Positions 1-11,806 of a DNA stretch of 64,000 nt are shown in pieces. The notes beneath the pieces are model-generated. The model did no database searches. It had not been told where the DNA came from and saw only the letters and a list, made by a program, of their open reading frames with translations. The DNA is from Phycisphaerales bacterium (GTDB lineage: Bacteria; Planctomycetota; Phycisphaerae; Phycisphaerales; SM1A02). The DNA lies in NCBI GenBank assembly GCA_029242715.1, contig JAQWTL010000014.1, forward strand, positions 45,952-109,951, read 5' to 3'. The translations under genes were made by a program, and so were the position numbers. Positions within the stretch are counted from its first letter, which is position 1. Each line of letters begins with the position of its first letter.

Positions 1-886
1 GCATGGTGACATTCTTGTCAGTTATGCCCTCTGTGGAATGTGGGTTGTCTGGCTCCGGAAACTACCAGCTATTTGGCTGATGTTGATTGGCTTCTGTCTG
101 ATTAGTGTCGTGTCGGTTTTGATGGGAGGCTTTGGCGCATTTCTTCTGATGATTCCATTAGAAGAAGCTTCAAAGTTATTGTCAGGCGGGATGCAGTTTG
201 GGGGCAGTCAAGCAGATGAAATTGAAGCATTTCGTGGCAACTGGTCGGATCACTTCAGTTACAGGTTTCCATTTGCTCTGATGATGCAGACTGAGGTGTT
301 CTTTTTCTACAGTTTCTGGAGGGTGTCCGGTCTGATGCTGGTTGGCATGGCGCTCTATCGCTGGGGCGTATTCACGGGCCGATGTCGTACGAGTGTCTAT
401 GCGATTCTGCTTGGTCTGGGAATACTTGTTGGCATTCCGATTGTCTGGGCAGGCATCGAAATGAATTGGGCATACGACTGGGAATTGATCCGAAAAGAAT
501 TTCTGTTTTTCCAATTCAATTACTGGGGCAGTATTCCAGTGGCCCTTGGCTGGGTTGCATTGGTTGCGCTGTTTGTTCGTTCAGGGATGCTGGGCTGGTT
601 CCGCCATGCCCTGGCCTGTGTTGGACGTATGGCACTCAGTAACTACCTGCTGCAGAGCTTCGTATGCACATTGATCTTCTATGGCCATGGGCTGGGCCAC
701 TTTGCGGGTCTGGAGCGGGTCGACCAGTTCCTGGTCGTGTTTGCTGTCAGCATTGCTCAACTGGTCTGGTCGCCACTCTGGCTGGGGGCTTTCCAGTTCG
801 GCCCCTTCGAGTGGCTCTGGCGATGCCTGGCCTACTGGTCGATCCAGCCAATGCGCCGTCGTCCCCCGGTTGTCCCCGGCGGCTGA
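1..886 (+). CDS. DUF418 (YeiB-like) membrane protein, 5' partial
   Basis: The reading frame is open from base 2 with no start codon, so the N-terminus lies outside the window. The visible 295 or so residues begin HGDILVSYALCG, which matches the conserved GDIL segment that precedes the DUF418 domain in YeiB-type proteins. Several hydrophobic stretches follow, consistent with at least six membrane passes. Near the C-terminus is the GRMALSNYLLQS motif typical of DUF418. The family is widespread; its biochemical role is unsettled and it is related to membrane acyltransferase-like proteins. The tail is basic and proline-rich. The next gene on the same strand starts about 80 bases later and is not obviously related. 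The family call is firm; no substrate can be read from the sequence. Confidence 0.75.
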   Translation, partial: HGDILVSYALCGMWVVWLRKLPAIWLMLIGFCLISVVSVLMGGFGAFLLMIPLEEASKLLSGGMQFGGSQADEIEAFRGNWSDHFSYRFPFALMMQTEVFFFYSFWRVSGLMLVGMALYRWGVFTGRCRTSVYAILLGLGILVGIPIVWAGIEMNWAYDWELIRKEFLFFQFNYWGSIPVALGWVALVALFVRSGMLGWFRHALACVGRMALSNYLLQSFVCTLIFYGHGLGHFAGLERVDQFLVVFAVSIAQLVWSPLWLGAFQFGPFEWLWRCLAYWSIQPMRRRPPVVPGG

Positions 887-967
887 TTCCCTTTCGGGGT
901 TCGATTCGCCAGCCCGCTACACTGCTCGCCCCGCATGACCATTCCGATTGCGGCAGAGAGCTTTCAC

Positions 968-1705
968 ATGACCACAGATCTTGGCACCCTCTGCAGCGAT
1001 TTCTATGTCAACCAGCGGATGTCATTGACGATGGATCTTCCCTCGGGTCGTGAGACCGTGCTGGACATGTTTGATCGTGTGCGGCGTGAACTTCCGGGAA
1101 TGAAGCGATTCCGTCGTTATGACGGTGAACTGGCGCTGGAATCTCCCGATCAGGAAGGGCGGTACTGCTGGGTCGGCCTGCGGAGAACCTCGGTTCGAAG
1201 TGGGTGGGTAAACCCCCAGACGCTGGAAGAGGCCTATCGCCTGCACAGGATGCTTCTGGAGACAGCACCTTATTTCCTGTCGATCACTCCTTTGGACGTG
1301 GAAGCCATTGAACTGGTTTTCGGTTTTGATCTCCACGCTCAGCGAAATCGAAATGAGGTTGTTTTCGATGCCTTGTTATCGAATTCACCTTTGGCGGCTC
1401 TCGTGGAATCAGGCCGGGAGGAGATGCTGGACGTTCAGCCATTCCTTGGCTTGGCTCTGGATGAGTCGGCACGTCTGCAGGCAAGCCTGGAGGTGAAGAC
1501 ACGTGTCGGCCCAGCGGAACTGCAGTCGAAGCGGTGGGAGGATGAGCCCATCAGTGTCTACCTTACGGTTCGACGTGAAGGCCCCTTCGAGGAGATTGAG
1601 CAGTTCAAGGAAACCTTCGGCATCCTGGCGGGTCATCTGGAACGGTTGGCAGAGGAACGAGTGATTCCGGGAATCATTGTTCCGCTGCACAATGCGATCC
1701 TCTAG
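968..1705 (+). CDS. Hypothetical protein, cytoplasmic
   Basis: I do not recognise this 245-residue protein. It is acidic and soluble, with no signal peptide and no transmembrane stretch. I chose the ATG at 968 because a purine-rich AGAGAG lies about nine bases upstream; an earlier in-frame ATG at 935 has no such site. Features include an aromatic and charged N-terminal third, a central region with LHRMLLETAPYFLS, and a C-terminal EEIEQFKETFGILAGHLERL helix. It converges with the minus-strand gene that ends at 1756, with a 50-base gap lacking a clear hairpin terminator. It could be a lineage-specific family; nothing nearby suggests a pathway. Confidence 0.6.
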   Translation: MTTDLGTLCSDFYVNQRMSLTMDLPSGRETVLDMFDRVRRELPGMKRFRRYDGELALESPDQEGRYCWVGLRRTSVRSGWVNPQTLEEAYRLHRMLLETAPYFLSITPLDVEAIELVFGFDLHAQRNRNEVVFDALLSNSPLAALVESGREEMLDVQPFLGLALDESARLQASLEVKTRVGPAELQSKRWEDEPISVYLTVRREGPFEEIEQFKETFGILAGHLERLAEERVIPGIIVPLHNAIL

Positions 1706-1755
1706 CCGGGCAGTCTGCCTGCTTCTGCTTGACTGATCACACTCTGTATTTCATG

Positions 1756-2718
1756 TCAGAATCGCTGCAGCATCTTCGCGATGCGTCCAGGATCCTCAAC
1801 CTGGCCGGTGACGCAACTGAGGCGGACTGCTTCACATAGACACAATGTGTCCAGGGTCGGGTCGACTTCGTCGACAGGCTCCCTTTGCAGTGCGATTCGC
1901 TTGAGATGGTGGGCTGCCACTTCGCCGGCAGAGGGGATATCCGTGGTCTGGCCTCTGCCAGCGTCCAGGATCTCACCTTCCGAGGAGAGCCATTCCACAC
2001 CATCATCCGAGACGATCAGGCGTCCGCCTTCTCCAAGGAGTGCGGCACGCCGTGACCATTTGCCACCACCTTCAGCAATCGAGATCGCGGCTGCTGAGCA
2101 GTTTGGATATCGGAGGGACACGACGAGGTGACCGGTCAGCGGAATCTTGGCATCTCTTGGTGGAGCACCTTCTCCTGCACGAGCGGCAAAGAGATTGTCA
2201 GGCATGCCGAAGAGGCCATGAACGAGATCCATTGCGTCAAACAACAGTGATGCGGATGTGACACCATCGCCACCTGCAATCATCTCGATGTGGGCACTCT
2301 GGAGTACGCCGAAGCTTTCAAGAATCTGTTCGGCGCCCCGGAATGGTCGTCCATGTCGCATCAGTGGGATGAAGCGAGCTGACTTCGATCCAGCGTCTTC
2401 GGCAACAATGTCCTGAACGGCATCTGCTGGAGGCGTTGAGGTGGCAACCGGTCGCGGGATTTCCCGGATGACCCTTCGGATATCAGCATCCAGGCAGCCC
2501 GGGGCCAGTAACCAGGCCACATCCCAGTCGTCACGGAGCAGGGCGGCTCGGAGATCATCAATCCGCTCTGCTCCAAGTGATTCAGACAGTTGCCGTGAAT
2601 CCTCTGGAGAGGGCCCTCCGGCCAGGTGAATATTCAGATCCTCCACCTCGCTGGCAGCCTTCAACAAGGCCGTTTGGCGAGCCGTTCCCCATGCTAGGCA
2701 TCTTGATGCGTCGCTCAT
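1756..2718 (-). CDS. Gfo/Idh/MocA-like oxidoreductase-type protein
   Basis: This is a 320-residue soluble protein starting with MSDASRCLAWGTARQTALL. The layout fits the Gfo/Idh/MocA superfamily: an N-terminal nucleotide-binding-like half, then an alpha/beta C-terminal half with segments such as GHLVVSLRYPN and GEGGRLIVSDDGVEW, where a sugar-substrate domain normally sits. The classical GxGxxG dinucleotide motif is not evident at the N-terminus, so cofactor binding is uncertain and the protein may be a degenerate or non-catalytic relative. The start at 2718 was chosen because a longer frame would run into the RNase P RNA gene, which is transcribed divergently from about 2775. The two genes share a promoter region of about 55 bases. 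Confidence 0.5.
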   Translation of the reverse strand: MSDASRCLAWGTARQTALLKAASEVEDLNIHLAGGPSPEDSRQLSESLGAERIDDLRAALLRDDWDVAWLLAPGCLDADIRRVIREIPRPVATSTPPADAVQDIVAEDAGSKSARFIPLMRHGRPFRGAEQILESFGVLQSAHIEMIAGGDGVTSASLLFDAMDLVHGLFGMPDNLFAARAGEGAPPRDAKIPLTGHLVVSLRYPNCSAAAISIAEGGGKWSRRAALLGEGGRLIVSDDGVEWLSSEGEILDAGRGQTTDIPSAGEVAAHHLKRIALQREPVDEVDPTLDTLCLCEAVRLSCVTGQVEDPGRIAKMLQRF

Positions 2719-2762
2719 GATGAAGATTGTAAGGGGACAGCCTGTCTTGAGGCTTCCACCCG

Positions 2763-2768
2763 TATAAT
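2763..2768 (+). promoter_or_regulatory. -10 box of the RNase P RNA promoter
   Basis: A perfect TATAAT lies seven bases before the inferred 5' end of the RNase P RNA (about 2775). No good -35 element is found at the usual 16-18 base spacing; the best TTGA-like match is too close. The position strongly supports a dedicated promoter, though the -35 region is weak. Confidence 0.65.
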
Positions 2769-2774
2769 GGGGCT

Positions 2775-3182
<408 letters not shown>

Positions 3183-3195
3183 GGCGATCACGAAC

Positions 3196-3231
3196 GCGGG
3201 GCGGACCGAAAGGTCCGCCCCGCGGCTTTTT
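3196..3231 (+). terminator. Intrinsic terminator of rnpB
   Basis: A 12-base-pair perfect G+C-rich stem (3196-3207 with 3212-3223) closes a GAAA tetraloop and is followed by GGC and five T residues (3227-3231). It is the clearest rho-independent terminator in the window and sits 14 bases after the RNase P RNA. Confidence 0.9.
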
Positions 3232-3254
3232 CATGATGTGTACTTTCGAGGGGT

Positions 3255-5186
3255 CTACTCGTCGATGCCTTGCAGTGTCACGGAAAGCTTGCTGGTTTCA
3301 CCATCTCGGAGGACGGTGACCTCGATGGTGTCTCCGGGGGAGGACTCTCTGAGCAATTGCATCAGTTCCCCTGGTCCCTTGAGGTCTTTGTCGTTCCATC
3401 CAACCATGATGTCACCAGTTTTCAAGCCAGCCTTGGCAGCAGCTGTGTTTTTACTGACACCATCAACCATGACACCAGTTTCAATCTCAGCGGCGTAGCC
3501 GGGCATGATGCCAAGACGCACCCGACTTCCGGTCCCTCTTCGCGGGCTGCTCGAATCGGAGGCACGGTAGGTGAGGATATCGTCGCGAACAATGATCTCC
3601 TCGGCGATCCCGGTAGCGAGATTGATGATCTCAACGGCTCCCTGGGGATTTACTGTCCAGGCGTAATCTTCCGGGGTGTGGTACTCGTCTGTGATGCCAG
3701 AAAAGAAGAACATGACCGGGATGTCCTTGCGGTAGAAAGTGGAGTGATCAGAGGGCCCTGTTCCCGAAGGTGTGGCATGGACCACCAATGGGCTTTCCGC
3801 AACGTGTCGCGGGAGCATCTCATCGAATTCTTCCGCAGTACCTGTGCCCAGGACTTGGACACCTTTCTCACTGACCCGGCCCATCATGTCGAAGTTGAGC
3901 ATGCAGGAGACCTTGTCGAGATCCATGGAGGGATTATCAACGAAGAATTTCGAGCCATGAAGGCCAGCTTCCTCGGCACCAAACCCGATGACCATGACGC
4001 TTCGTCGATCTCCATCATTCTTCTCGGAAGCTGTGGAAAGGCGATCTGCCACTACGAGCAGTGATGCGATGCCTGAAGCATTGTCATCTGCGCCGTTGTG
4101 GTACTTGTTGCTGTTTCGCTGGCGTGAACCAACGTAGCCAGTGCCGATGTGATCGTAATGACCTCCGATGATCAGCCATTCATCAGCGAGGTCTCCTCGC
4201 CCGGGAATGACGCCGGCAACGTTACGCGTTTTGATGCCAGGATCTTCCAGTTGAGTCTGGATGGTGATTGTCCAATCATCAGGCAAGTCGTAGGTGTCCA
4301 TCCGATCTCTGTCAGCCGCTTTTCGCAACTCGGCAAGCCCCAGACCCTTTGGGTGTGCAGAGGAGAGCAACGTGTCGGCCTGATCTGAAGAAAGGTGGAT
4401 CACCGGTACTTCTGCACGAGGGCGATACCCACGGGAGGATCGGAGTGTTTCCAGGCCTCGGCGACCATCCAGTGCTTTGGGAGGAGTCACCATGATCACT
4501 CCAGCAGCATTTCGGTCCAGCAATGCCTGCATTTTCTGTGTAATTCCGGAGTGCCCCGAGAAGTTTTCGTCTGCCCAACGACTGATCCCGGTTGCATCAA
4601 GTGGCTCGTAGCGAAGCATGACCGCGATGCGGCCACTGAGGTCATCATCCTCACCGAAACTGTCATAACCATCCTCGCCATCCTCAATCGAGTAACCGAC
4701 GAATGTCAGTGGGGCGGTGATGCTGCCATTGCCAGAATTGGCAAGCACGGTGTAATCCTCGCTGTGGACCATGGTGCTGCCGTCTATGAGTACATTCGAA
4801 CTAACCAGAGTGGGAGATTGTCGCCCCAGCTGAAAGGAAAAGGGCTGCTTCCATGACGGGTTGCCTTCTTCATCGGTAAAGGCGGGGGACAGACCGGCAT
4901 GCTCCAGATGGAACTCGATGTATTCAGTAGCAAGATCGTCACCACGCGTACCTGGCTGACGGCCTTCCATCCAGGGGTTGGCCAGCGTGTTGACGTGCTG
5001 GTACCAGGTCGCAACATCTGAGTGCTGGTTTCTGAAGTAATCAGCAAGATCGACGTCCGAGTAGCCTGTCCCATTCGACGTGAAGTCACGGACGGACTCA
5101 TTGAATTCGACAATGGTTCCTGGTTCCTGTGCACAAAGGCTGGCAGGGAGAATCAGGGTGATGAGAAGTTTGTCGATGGTCGCCAT
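3255..5186 (-). CDS. Secreted M28-family metallopeptidase with PDZ domain
   Basis: This is a predicted zinc-dependent aminopeptidase-type enzyme of 643 residues, exported by a signal peptide (MATIDKLLITLILPASLCAQ). I chose the ATG at 5186 because the signal peptide begins there and GGAG lies upstream; the longer frame adds non-homologous sequence that overlaps pgpA. A PA-like insert occupies roughly residues 180-240. The peptidase core shows the M28 metal ligands in order: HYDHIG near 340, ADDNASG near 365, GAEEAG with the catalytic Glu pair near 400, then LNFDMMGR, and DHSTFY nearer the C-terminus. Residues of about 565-643 form a PDZ domain (AAAKAGLKTGDIMVGWN). It probably degrades peptides in the periplasm or at the surface. 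The peptide transporters at 17-21 kb could take up products, but the genes are not linked. Confidence 0.9.
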   Translation of the reverse strand: MATIDKLLITLILPASLCAQEPGTIVEFNESVRDFTSNGTGYSDVDLADYFRNQHSDVATWYQHVNTLANPWMEGRQPGTRGDDLATEYIEFHLEHAGLSPAFTDEEGNPSWKQPFSFQLGRQSPTLVSSNVLIDGSTMVHSEDYTVLANSGNGSITAPLTFVGYSIEDGEDGYDSFGEDDDLSGRIAVMLRYEPLDATGISRWADENFSGHSGITQKMQALLDRNAAGVIMVTPPKALDGRRGLETLRSSRGYRPRAEVPVIHLSSDQADTLLSSAHPKGLGLAELRKAADRDRMDTYDLPDDWTITIQTQLEDPGIKTRNVAGVIPGRGDLADEWLIIGGHYDHIGTGYVGSRQRNSNKYHNGADDNASGIASLLVVADRLSTASEKNDGDRRSVMVIGFGAEEAGLHGSKFFVDNPSMDLDKVSCMLNFDMMGRVSEKGVQVLGTGTAEEFDEMLPRHVAESPLVVHATPSGTGPSDHSTFYRKDIPVMFFFSGITDEYHTPEDYAWTVNPQGAVEIINLATGIAEEIIVRDDILTYRASDSSSPRRGTGSRVRLGIMPGYAAEIETGVMVDGVSKNTAAAKAGLKTGDIMVGWNDKDLKGPGELMQLLRESSPGDTIEVTVLRDGETSKLSVTLQGIDE

Positions 5187-5262
5187 GGCAGGAATGCTCC
5201 ATTCCGGTAGGGCCCATTGTCCAGTGGAAAATTGAGACAGCACCAGATGGTAAGGCAGTCGC

Positions 5263-5733
5263 TCAGGCAATGAGTACTAATGCAGGAATCCAGCAGGCAC
5301 CAGCGGCAAGAACCCCTGCGAGGAGGTCATCAACGAGCACGCCCCATCCAGCAGGCAATTCCTGCAGTTTTCCGATTGGTCCAGGTTTGAAGATATCCAG
5401 CAGTCGGAAGGCAATGAAGGCCGCGCCACAGGCAATGGCAAGCCAACTGATCGAGGGGAGAATCCAAGGCCATGGAATCAGCAGAAGGGTCAGAGCCTGC
5501 CCAGCAACCTCGTCAATCACGACTTCTCCAGGGTCTTTCCTGCCCCATCTTTGCTCTGCCCAGGGGCCAAATGCGATACAGGTAATACTGGCAAATATGA
5601 CAAGGACTGCCATGCCCAGTTGGATGGCCCAGGCTTCACCGGTCAGTCCCAACAAGAATGCAATCGCGACTGGAGGCAGTGAACCCCAGGTTCCAGGGGC
5701 CGGTTTCAGTAATCCGGTGCCCCCAGCAGTCAT
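5263..5733 (-). CDS. pgpA: Phosphatidylglycerophosphatase A
   Basis: This enzyme removes phosphate from phosphatidylglycerophosphate, the last step of phosphatidylglycerol synthesis in the inner membrane. The 156-residue protein shows the family blocks LLKPAPGTWGSLPP near the N-terminus, DPGEVVIDEVAGQ in the middle and RLLDIFKPGPIGKLQ plus GWGVLVDDLLAG near the end; these acidic and basic residues form the active site in PgpA. Hydrophobic segments between the blocks fit the usual membrane passes. The start MTAGG at 5733 lies about 20 bases after the pgsA stop; GTG and TTG codons just upstream are alternatives. The order pgsA-pgpA places two consecutive enzymes of one pathway together. Confidence 0.9.
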   Translation of the reverse strand: MTAGGTGLLKPAPGTWGSLPPVAIAFLLGLTGEAWAIQLGMAVLVIFASITCIAFGPWAEQRWGRKDPGEVVIDEVAGQALTLLLIPWPWILPSISWLAIACGAAFIAFRLLDIFKPGPIGKLQELPAGWGVLVDDLLAGVLAAGACWIPALVLIA

Positions 5734-5753
5734 CACCAAGAGTCGGGTGTGGC

Positions 5754-6425
5754 TCAATGGTCTTTCCTGATGTTGCTGTCCGGTGATGCGTCTACAAGGG
5801 CCAGGCCCTTCAGGTACGGCGCCCAGGAAGCCAATGTGACAGCAACAGTCAGCCATGCGATCACGGCGCAGGTCCATCCAGACCATGCATACTCGGTAGC
5901 GGGCAAGTTGACTGCCAACGCCAGGATGATGGGTACCGAGAATGACTGAAAGACCATCTTCATTTTGCCAAGATTCTTGGCACCAAAGGCGATCCCGGAT
6001 CCCTCTGCAACAGCCCGGACGGTTGTAACAAAGAGCTCACGGGCCAGGATGACCACGACCATCCAGGTAGAGACTCCAGTTGCCATTTCAAATGGAGCCG
6101 AAGTGTCCATGTAGTCCGGAATCACAAATCGAGGACCGGCCAGGTACACAAAGGCACCCAGGACCAGGAGCTTGTCACAGAGCGGATCCATGATCCGACC
6201 GAAACTGGAGACCACTTTCCATTTTCGAGCCAGGTGCCCATCCAGGGCATCCGTGGCAGCGGCCAGGATGAACAGTGCTATGGCGATGTTGGCAATCTGG
6301 ACCCCAGTTCCCGGGAACCTGTAGAACTCCAGGAGAATGAAGAAAGCCACGGCCATGGCTGCCCTGAGAATAGTCAGGAAGTTGGGGATCGAGGCTCGTT
6401 CTGGCCATGGGGCCTTTGAAGTCAT
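5754..6425 (-). CDS. pgsA: CDP-diacylglycerol-glycerol-3-phosphate 3-phosphatidyltransferase
   Basis: It makes phosphatidylglycerophosphate from CDP-diacylglycerol and glycerol-3-phosphate at the inner membrane, supplying the substrate of the neighbouring PgpA. The CDP-alcohol phosphatidyltransferase signature D-G-x2-A-R-x8-G-x3-D-x3-D is present as DALDGHLARK followed by GRIMDPLCDK. At least four hydrophobic segments surround it, as expected. The length is 223 residues from the ATG at 6425 (MTSKAPW), which has AGGA about nine bases upstream; an ATG three codons earlier (6434) is equally possible. The two genes probably form one transcript read leftward from the 6.4-6.7 kb intergenic region, which also serves the divergent nuo operon. 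Confidence 0.92.
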   Translation of the reverse strand: MTSKAPWPERASIPNFLTILRAAMAVAFFILLEFYRFPGTGVQIANIAIALFILAAATDALDGHLARKWKVVSSFGRIMDPLCDKLLVLGAFVYLAGPRFVIPDYMDTSAPFEMATGVSTWMVVVILARELFVTTVRAVAEGSGIAFGAKNLGKMKMVFQSFSVPIILALAVNLPATEYAWSGWTCAVIAWLTVAVTLASWAPYLKGLALVDASPDSNIRKDH

Positions 6426-6532
6426 TAGGGGCATCCTAAAGCCAGGTGAGGATTCCTGGAAAGTGGCCTGGCCGAACAGAGGTTTCAAGTGGCTGGCAAG
6501 TGCCTCTGAGGGGGAGTGACCATATCAAAGTA

Positions 6533-6550
6533 GTCTTGGAAGCCCAAGAC
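6533..6550. repeat. Short inverted repeat in the pgsA-nuoJ divergent region
   Basis: GTCTTGG (6533-6539) and CCAAGAC (6544-6550) form a perfect 7-base inverted repeat with a 4-base spacer. It lies between two divergent operons, so it could be an operator or a small hairpin. No other evidence supports a function. Confidence 0.3.
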
Positions 6551-6667
6551 GGTTGCGGCACCTCTCATGCGGGTTTATCTTGCCGATCACCACCCAGCCC
6601 TGGGACGCCTCCAGTCTCAGGGAGGCCCCAGAACAAGGAGGTGGCCTGGAGGCCCTAGGACTCCCCG

Positions 6668-7654
6668 ATGGATGGGATCTTGCCCTACATCGAGTGCTTC
6701 GCAGCCCTCGTGGCCCTGTACCTGATACTGGGTCGTGGTGGCCGCATGACCAAGGTGCTTGGCATCCTTGGCGGGTTTGCTGCCCTTGCCTGGATGTATG
6801 TCATGGCGGGGACAGAGATCATTGGTGGAGAAGGCGTCGGCCGTGAAGTGCTCTTCCTGATCTTCGGAGCCATCGCAATTTCAGCGGCGGTTCGGATGAT
6901 CACTCATTCACGTCCGGTGTACTCGGCCATCAACTTCGTATTCGTGGTGCTTTCTTCGGCAGGTCTTTTCCTGTTGCTCGAAGCCGAGTTCATGGCATTC
7001 GCTCTGGTCATTGTCTATGCCGGGGCAGTCCTGATCACTTACATGTTCGTTCTGATGCTCGCCCAGCAGGCCTCTTCGCCGGACAAGATCACTGAGGTCC
7101 CGGAATACGATCGCGTAGCTCGTGAGCCTGCAGCTGCTGTCACAGTTGGTTTCATTTTCCTGTCGACGATATTCGGTGCCGTGTACCAAGGAATTCCATC
7201 CATGCCGCCACCGGCGGGTGAGATCGAGCGGAACATGGTTCGGGCCGAGGTGCTCCAGGGCCTGCCCAAACAATTGAAGTCCGAGGTTGAGAAAATTGAT
7301 CCCAGCTTCCAGTGGCCACCGGACATCGACGGCAACAAGAACATGGTGCATGCAGACGCAACTGGCATCTTCGTTCTGGGAACAACGGAAGCAGGCAAAC
7401 ATCAACCTGTACGCCTGCCTGAATCTGCCGGGCCACGAAATACCCAGTTTGTAGGCTGGGATCTCGTCGCACGTTTTCCGGCCAGTCTGGAATTGGCCGG
7501 GGTGATTCTCCTGCTTGCGATGTTTGGGGCCGTCATCCTGGCCCGACGACAGATCGAGCACGGGGAGGACGAACTGCGTGAAGCCGTCGGACTTACCCGA
7601 ATCCATGACTGGGACGATGATCCGGCTGTGACCGAGGAGGGATCAAGCGCATGA
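6668..7654 (+). CDS. nuoJ: NADH-quinone oxidoreductase subunit J
   Basis: This is a membrane subunit of respiratory complex I. The central part carries the NuoJ hallmark around residues 105-130 (ALVIVYAGAVLITYMFVLML), which includes the pi-bulge helix TM3. A last membrane segment (LELAGVILLLAMFGAVILARR) lies near residue 280. At 328 residues it is clearly longer than the usual 170-200: there is an extra N-terminal pair of hydrophobic segments and a long loop rich in Pro, Glu and Asn before the last helix. AGGA sits seven bases before the ATG. The stop overlaps the nuoK start by four bases (ATGA), the first of four such couplings in nuoJKLMN. Confidence 0.92.
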   Translation: MDGILPYIECFAALVALYLILGRGGRMTKVLGILGGFAALAWMYVMAGTEIIGGEGVGREVLFLIFGAIAISAAVRMITHSRPVYSAINFVFVVLSSAGLFLLLEAEFMAFALVIVYAGAVLITYMFVLMLAQQASSPDKITEVPEYDRVAREPAAAVTVGFIFLSTIFGAVYQGIPSMPPPAGEIERNMVRAEVLQGLPKQLKSEVEKIDPSFQWPPDIDGNKNMVHADATGIFVLGTTEAGKHQPVRLPESAGPRNTQFVGWDLVARFPASLELAGVILLLAMFGAVILARRQIEHGEDELREAVGLTRIHDWDDDPAVTEEGSSA

Positions 7655-7976
7655 TTCTCCTCGCCTCTGCATTTGGCCAACTTGCCCTGGCCCATTATCT
7701 GCTGTTGAGCGGAGTTCTCTTCGTGATTGGCCTGGTGGGCTTCCTCTCGCGACGAAACCTCATCGTGATGTTCCTGTGCACGGAATTGATGTTCCAGGCT
7801 GCGGCCATTGCATTCGTTGCAGTGGGGCGGTACTACTACGATTTCTCCGGCCAGGTCTTCGTGATTTTCATCCTCACGGTTGCTGCCGCAGAGGCGGCGC
7901 TCGCTCTGGCACTGGTCGTGCTTCTCTTCCGCCGAAAGCCGACTCTGAATGCTGAGGACTGGAGGGATCTGAGCGA

Positions 7977-7980
<4 letters not shown>
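7651..7980 (+). CDS. nuoK: NADH-quinone oxidoreductase subunit K
   Basis: A small three-helix proton-channel subunit of complex I, 109 residues, which is normal. The family segments are GLVGFLSRRNLIVMFLCTELM, containing the membrane-embedded glutamate of TM2 (the Glu in CTELM), and FVIFILTVAAAEAALALAL, with the second glutamate in TM3. Both glutamates are required for proton movement in characterised NuoK proteins. Translation is coupled at both ends by ATGA overlaps with nuoJ and nuoL. Confidence 0.95.
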
Positions 7981-10216
<2,236 letters not shown>

Positions 10217-10220
<4 letters not shown>

Positions 10221-11806
10221 TCTGGGGCTGGATTCTCCTGTTGCTTCCGATTGCGGGCGGCCTGGTCGTCGTGGGATCGTCTGCGCGAGCAGCCAAGTCA
10301 ATCGCATTGCTCACGACCCTGGCGACTTTCGGGGCAAGCATTGCAGCAGCCATTGAATTCGACGTCTGGGGAACAGGTGACTTCGGTCTGGTTTCCAGTA
10401 TTCCGTGGTTGCCGGAAGTAGGGATCAACCTGTCCATTGGAGCCGACTCGGTTGCAATGATGCTGGTCCTGTTGACCACGTTGTTGATGCCACTGGCGGT
10501 ACTTGGCTCATGGACCGCTGTCGGTGAACGGCTCAAGGAATACTACGGATGGCTGCTCCTCATCGAGTCCGCCATGATCGGAGTGTTCCTCGCACGAGAC
10601 CTGGTCTTCTTCTACATCTGCTTCGAATTCACTCTCGTGCCGATGTACTTCCTGATCGCGATCTACGGTGGATCAGGACGTGCCAGGGCCTGTGTGAAGT
10701 TCTTCCTCTATACCTTCACCGGTTCCTTGATCGCATTGGTCGGTTTCCTCTTCGTCGCCTGGAGTTATGCGGAAACAACCGGCAGCTGGAGTTTCCAGAT
10801 TGCAACACTCTGCGAGTATGCCTCGGAGAGCCTCACGCTTCGGGAGCAGGTCTGGGTACTCACGGCATTGGTGATCGGTTTTGCAGTCAAGATTCCATTG
10901 TTCCCGGTGCACACCTGGCTGCCATTGGCACATACCGAAGCGCCCACCGCAGGATCGGTGATCCTTGCTGGTGTGCTGCTCAAGCTCGGTACTTATGGAA
11001 TCTTCAGATTCGTACTGCCCATGACTCCCGAGGCTGTCGTCGAATGGGCGCCGGTCCTTGGCATTCTTGCCATCATCGGAATTCTCTACGCAGGCCTGAT
11101 CTGCTGGGTGCAGACTGACGTCAAGAAACTGGTTGCCTACTCATCCGTCAGTCACCTGGGATTCTGTGTCCTGGGCCTCTTTGCCTTGAATCCCATGGGG
11201 CTTCAGGGAGCCGTGCTGTACATGATCAATCACGGACTTTCCACCGGTGCATTGTTCTTCCTTGTGGGAATGATGTACGAGCGATATCACACCCGTGACA
11301 TGAATGCGATCGGTGGTCTGGCCAAGCGAATGCCTGTCTGGGCTTTCTTCATGGTGTTCTTCGTTCTGGCCTCCGTTGGTCTTCCTGGACTCAACGGATT
11401 CGTCAGTGAGTTTCTCTGTTTGATCGGCACGTTTGCCGCAGGTGATTCTGGAAGTTATCCAGGTGTGATGGGGCCATGGTTCGCGGCCTTTGCAGCACTT
11501 GGAATGGTCATTGCGGCCATGTATCTGTTGATCATGGTCGGCAAGATCGTCTTTGGTTCACTCAAGGAACCAGCAACCGATGATCACCATGGTCTTCCGG
11601 CAGATCTCTCGGCTCGTGAGATCACAGTGCTGGTTCCACTGGCTGTTCTCTGTGTACTCCTTGGTGTGCAGCCCTGGATTGCCATGGACGCAATGGTGGG
11701 CTCGGTCAACGAGACACTCGCGGCGTATCCCGAGATCGTCAAGGACGCCATGCAGCAGGTGGCTGATGCAGGATCATCCGTACTGTCGGGAGGCGTCAAC
11801 CCATGA
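10217..11806 (+). CDS. nuoM: NADH-quinone oxidoreductase subunit M
   Basis: The second antiporter-like subunit of complex I, 529 residues, close to the family norm. Recognisable blocks are FFYICFEFTLVPMYFLI with the conserved TM5 glutamate, KIPLFPVHTWLPLAHTEAPTA, LLKLGTYGIFRF, and VQTDVKKLVAYSSVSHLGFCVLG carrying channel lysines. The middle and C-terminal helices follow the normal order, including LPGLNGFVSEFL. It overlaps nuoL and nuoN by four bases each, so the five genes are expected to be translated as one coupled unit. Confidence 0.95.
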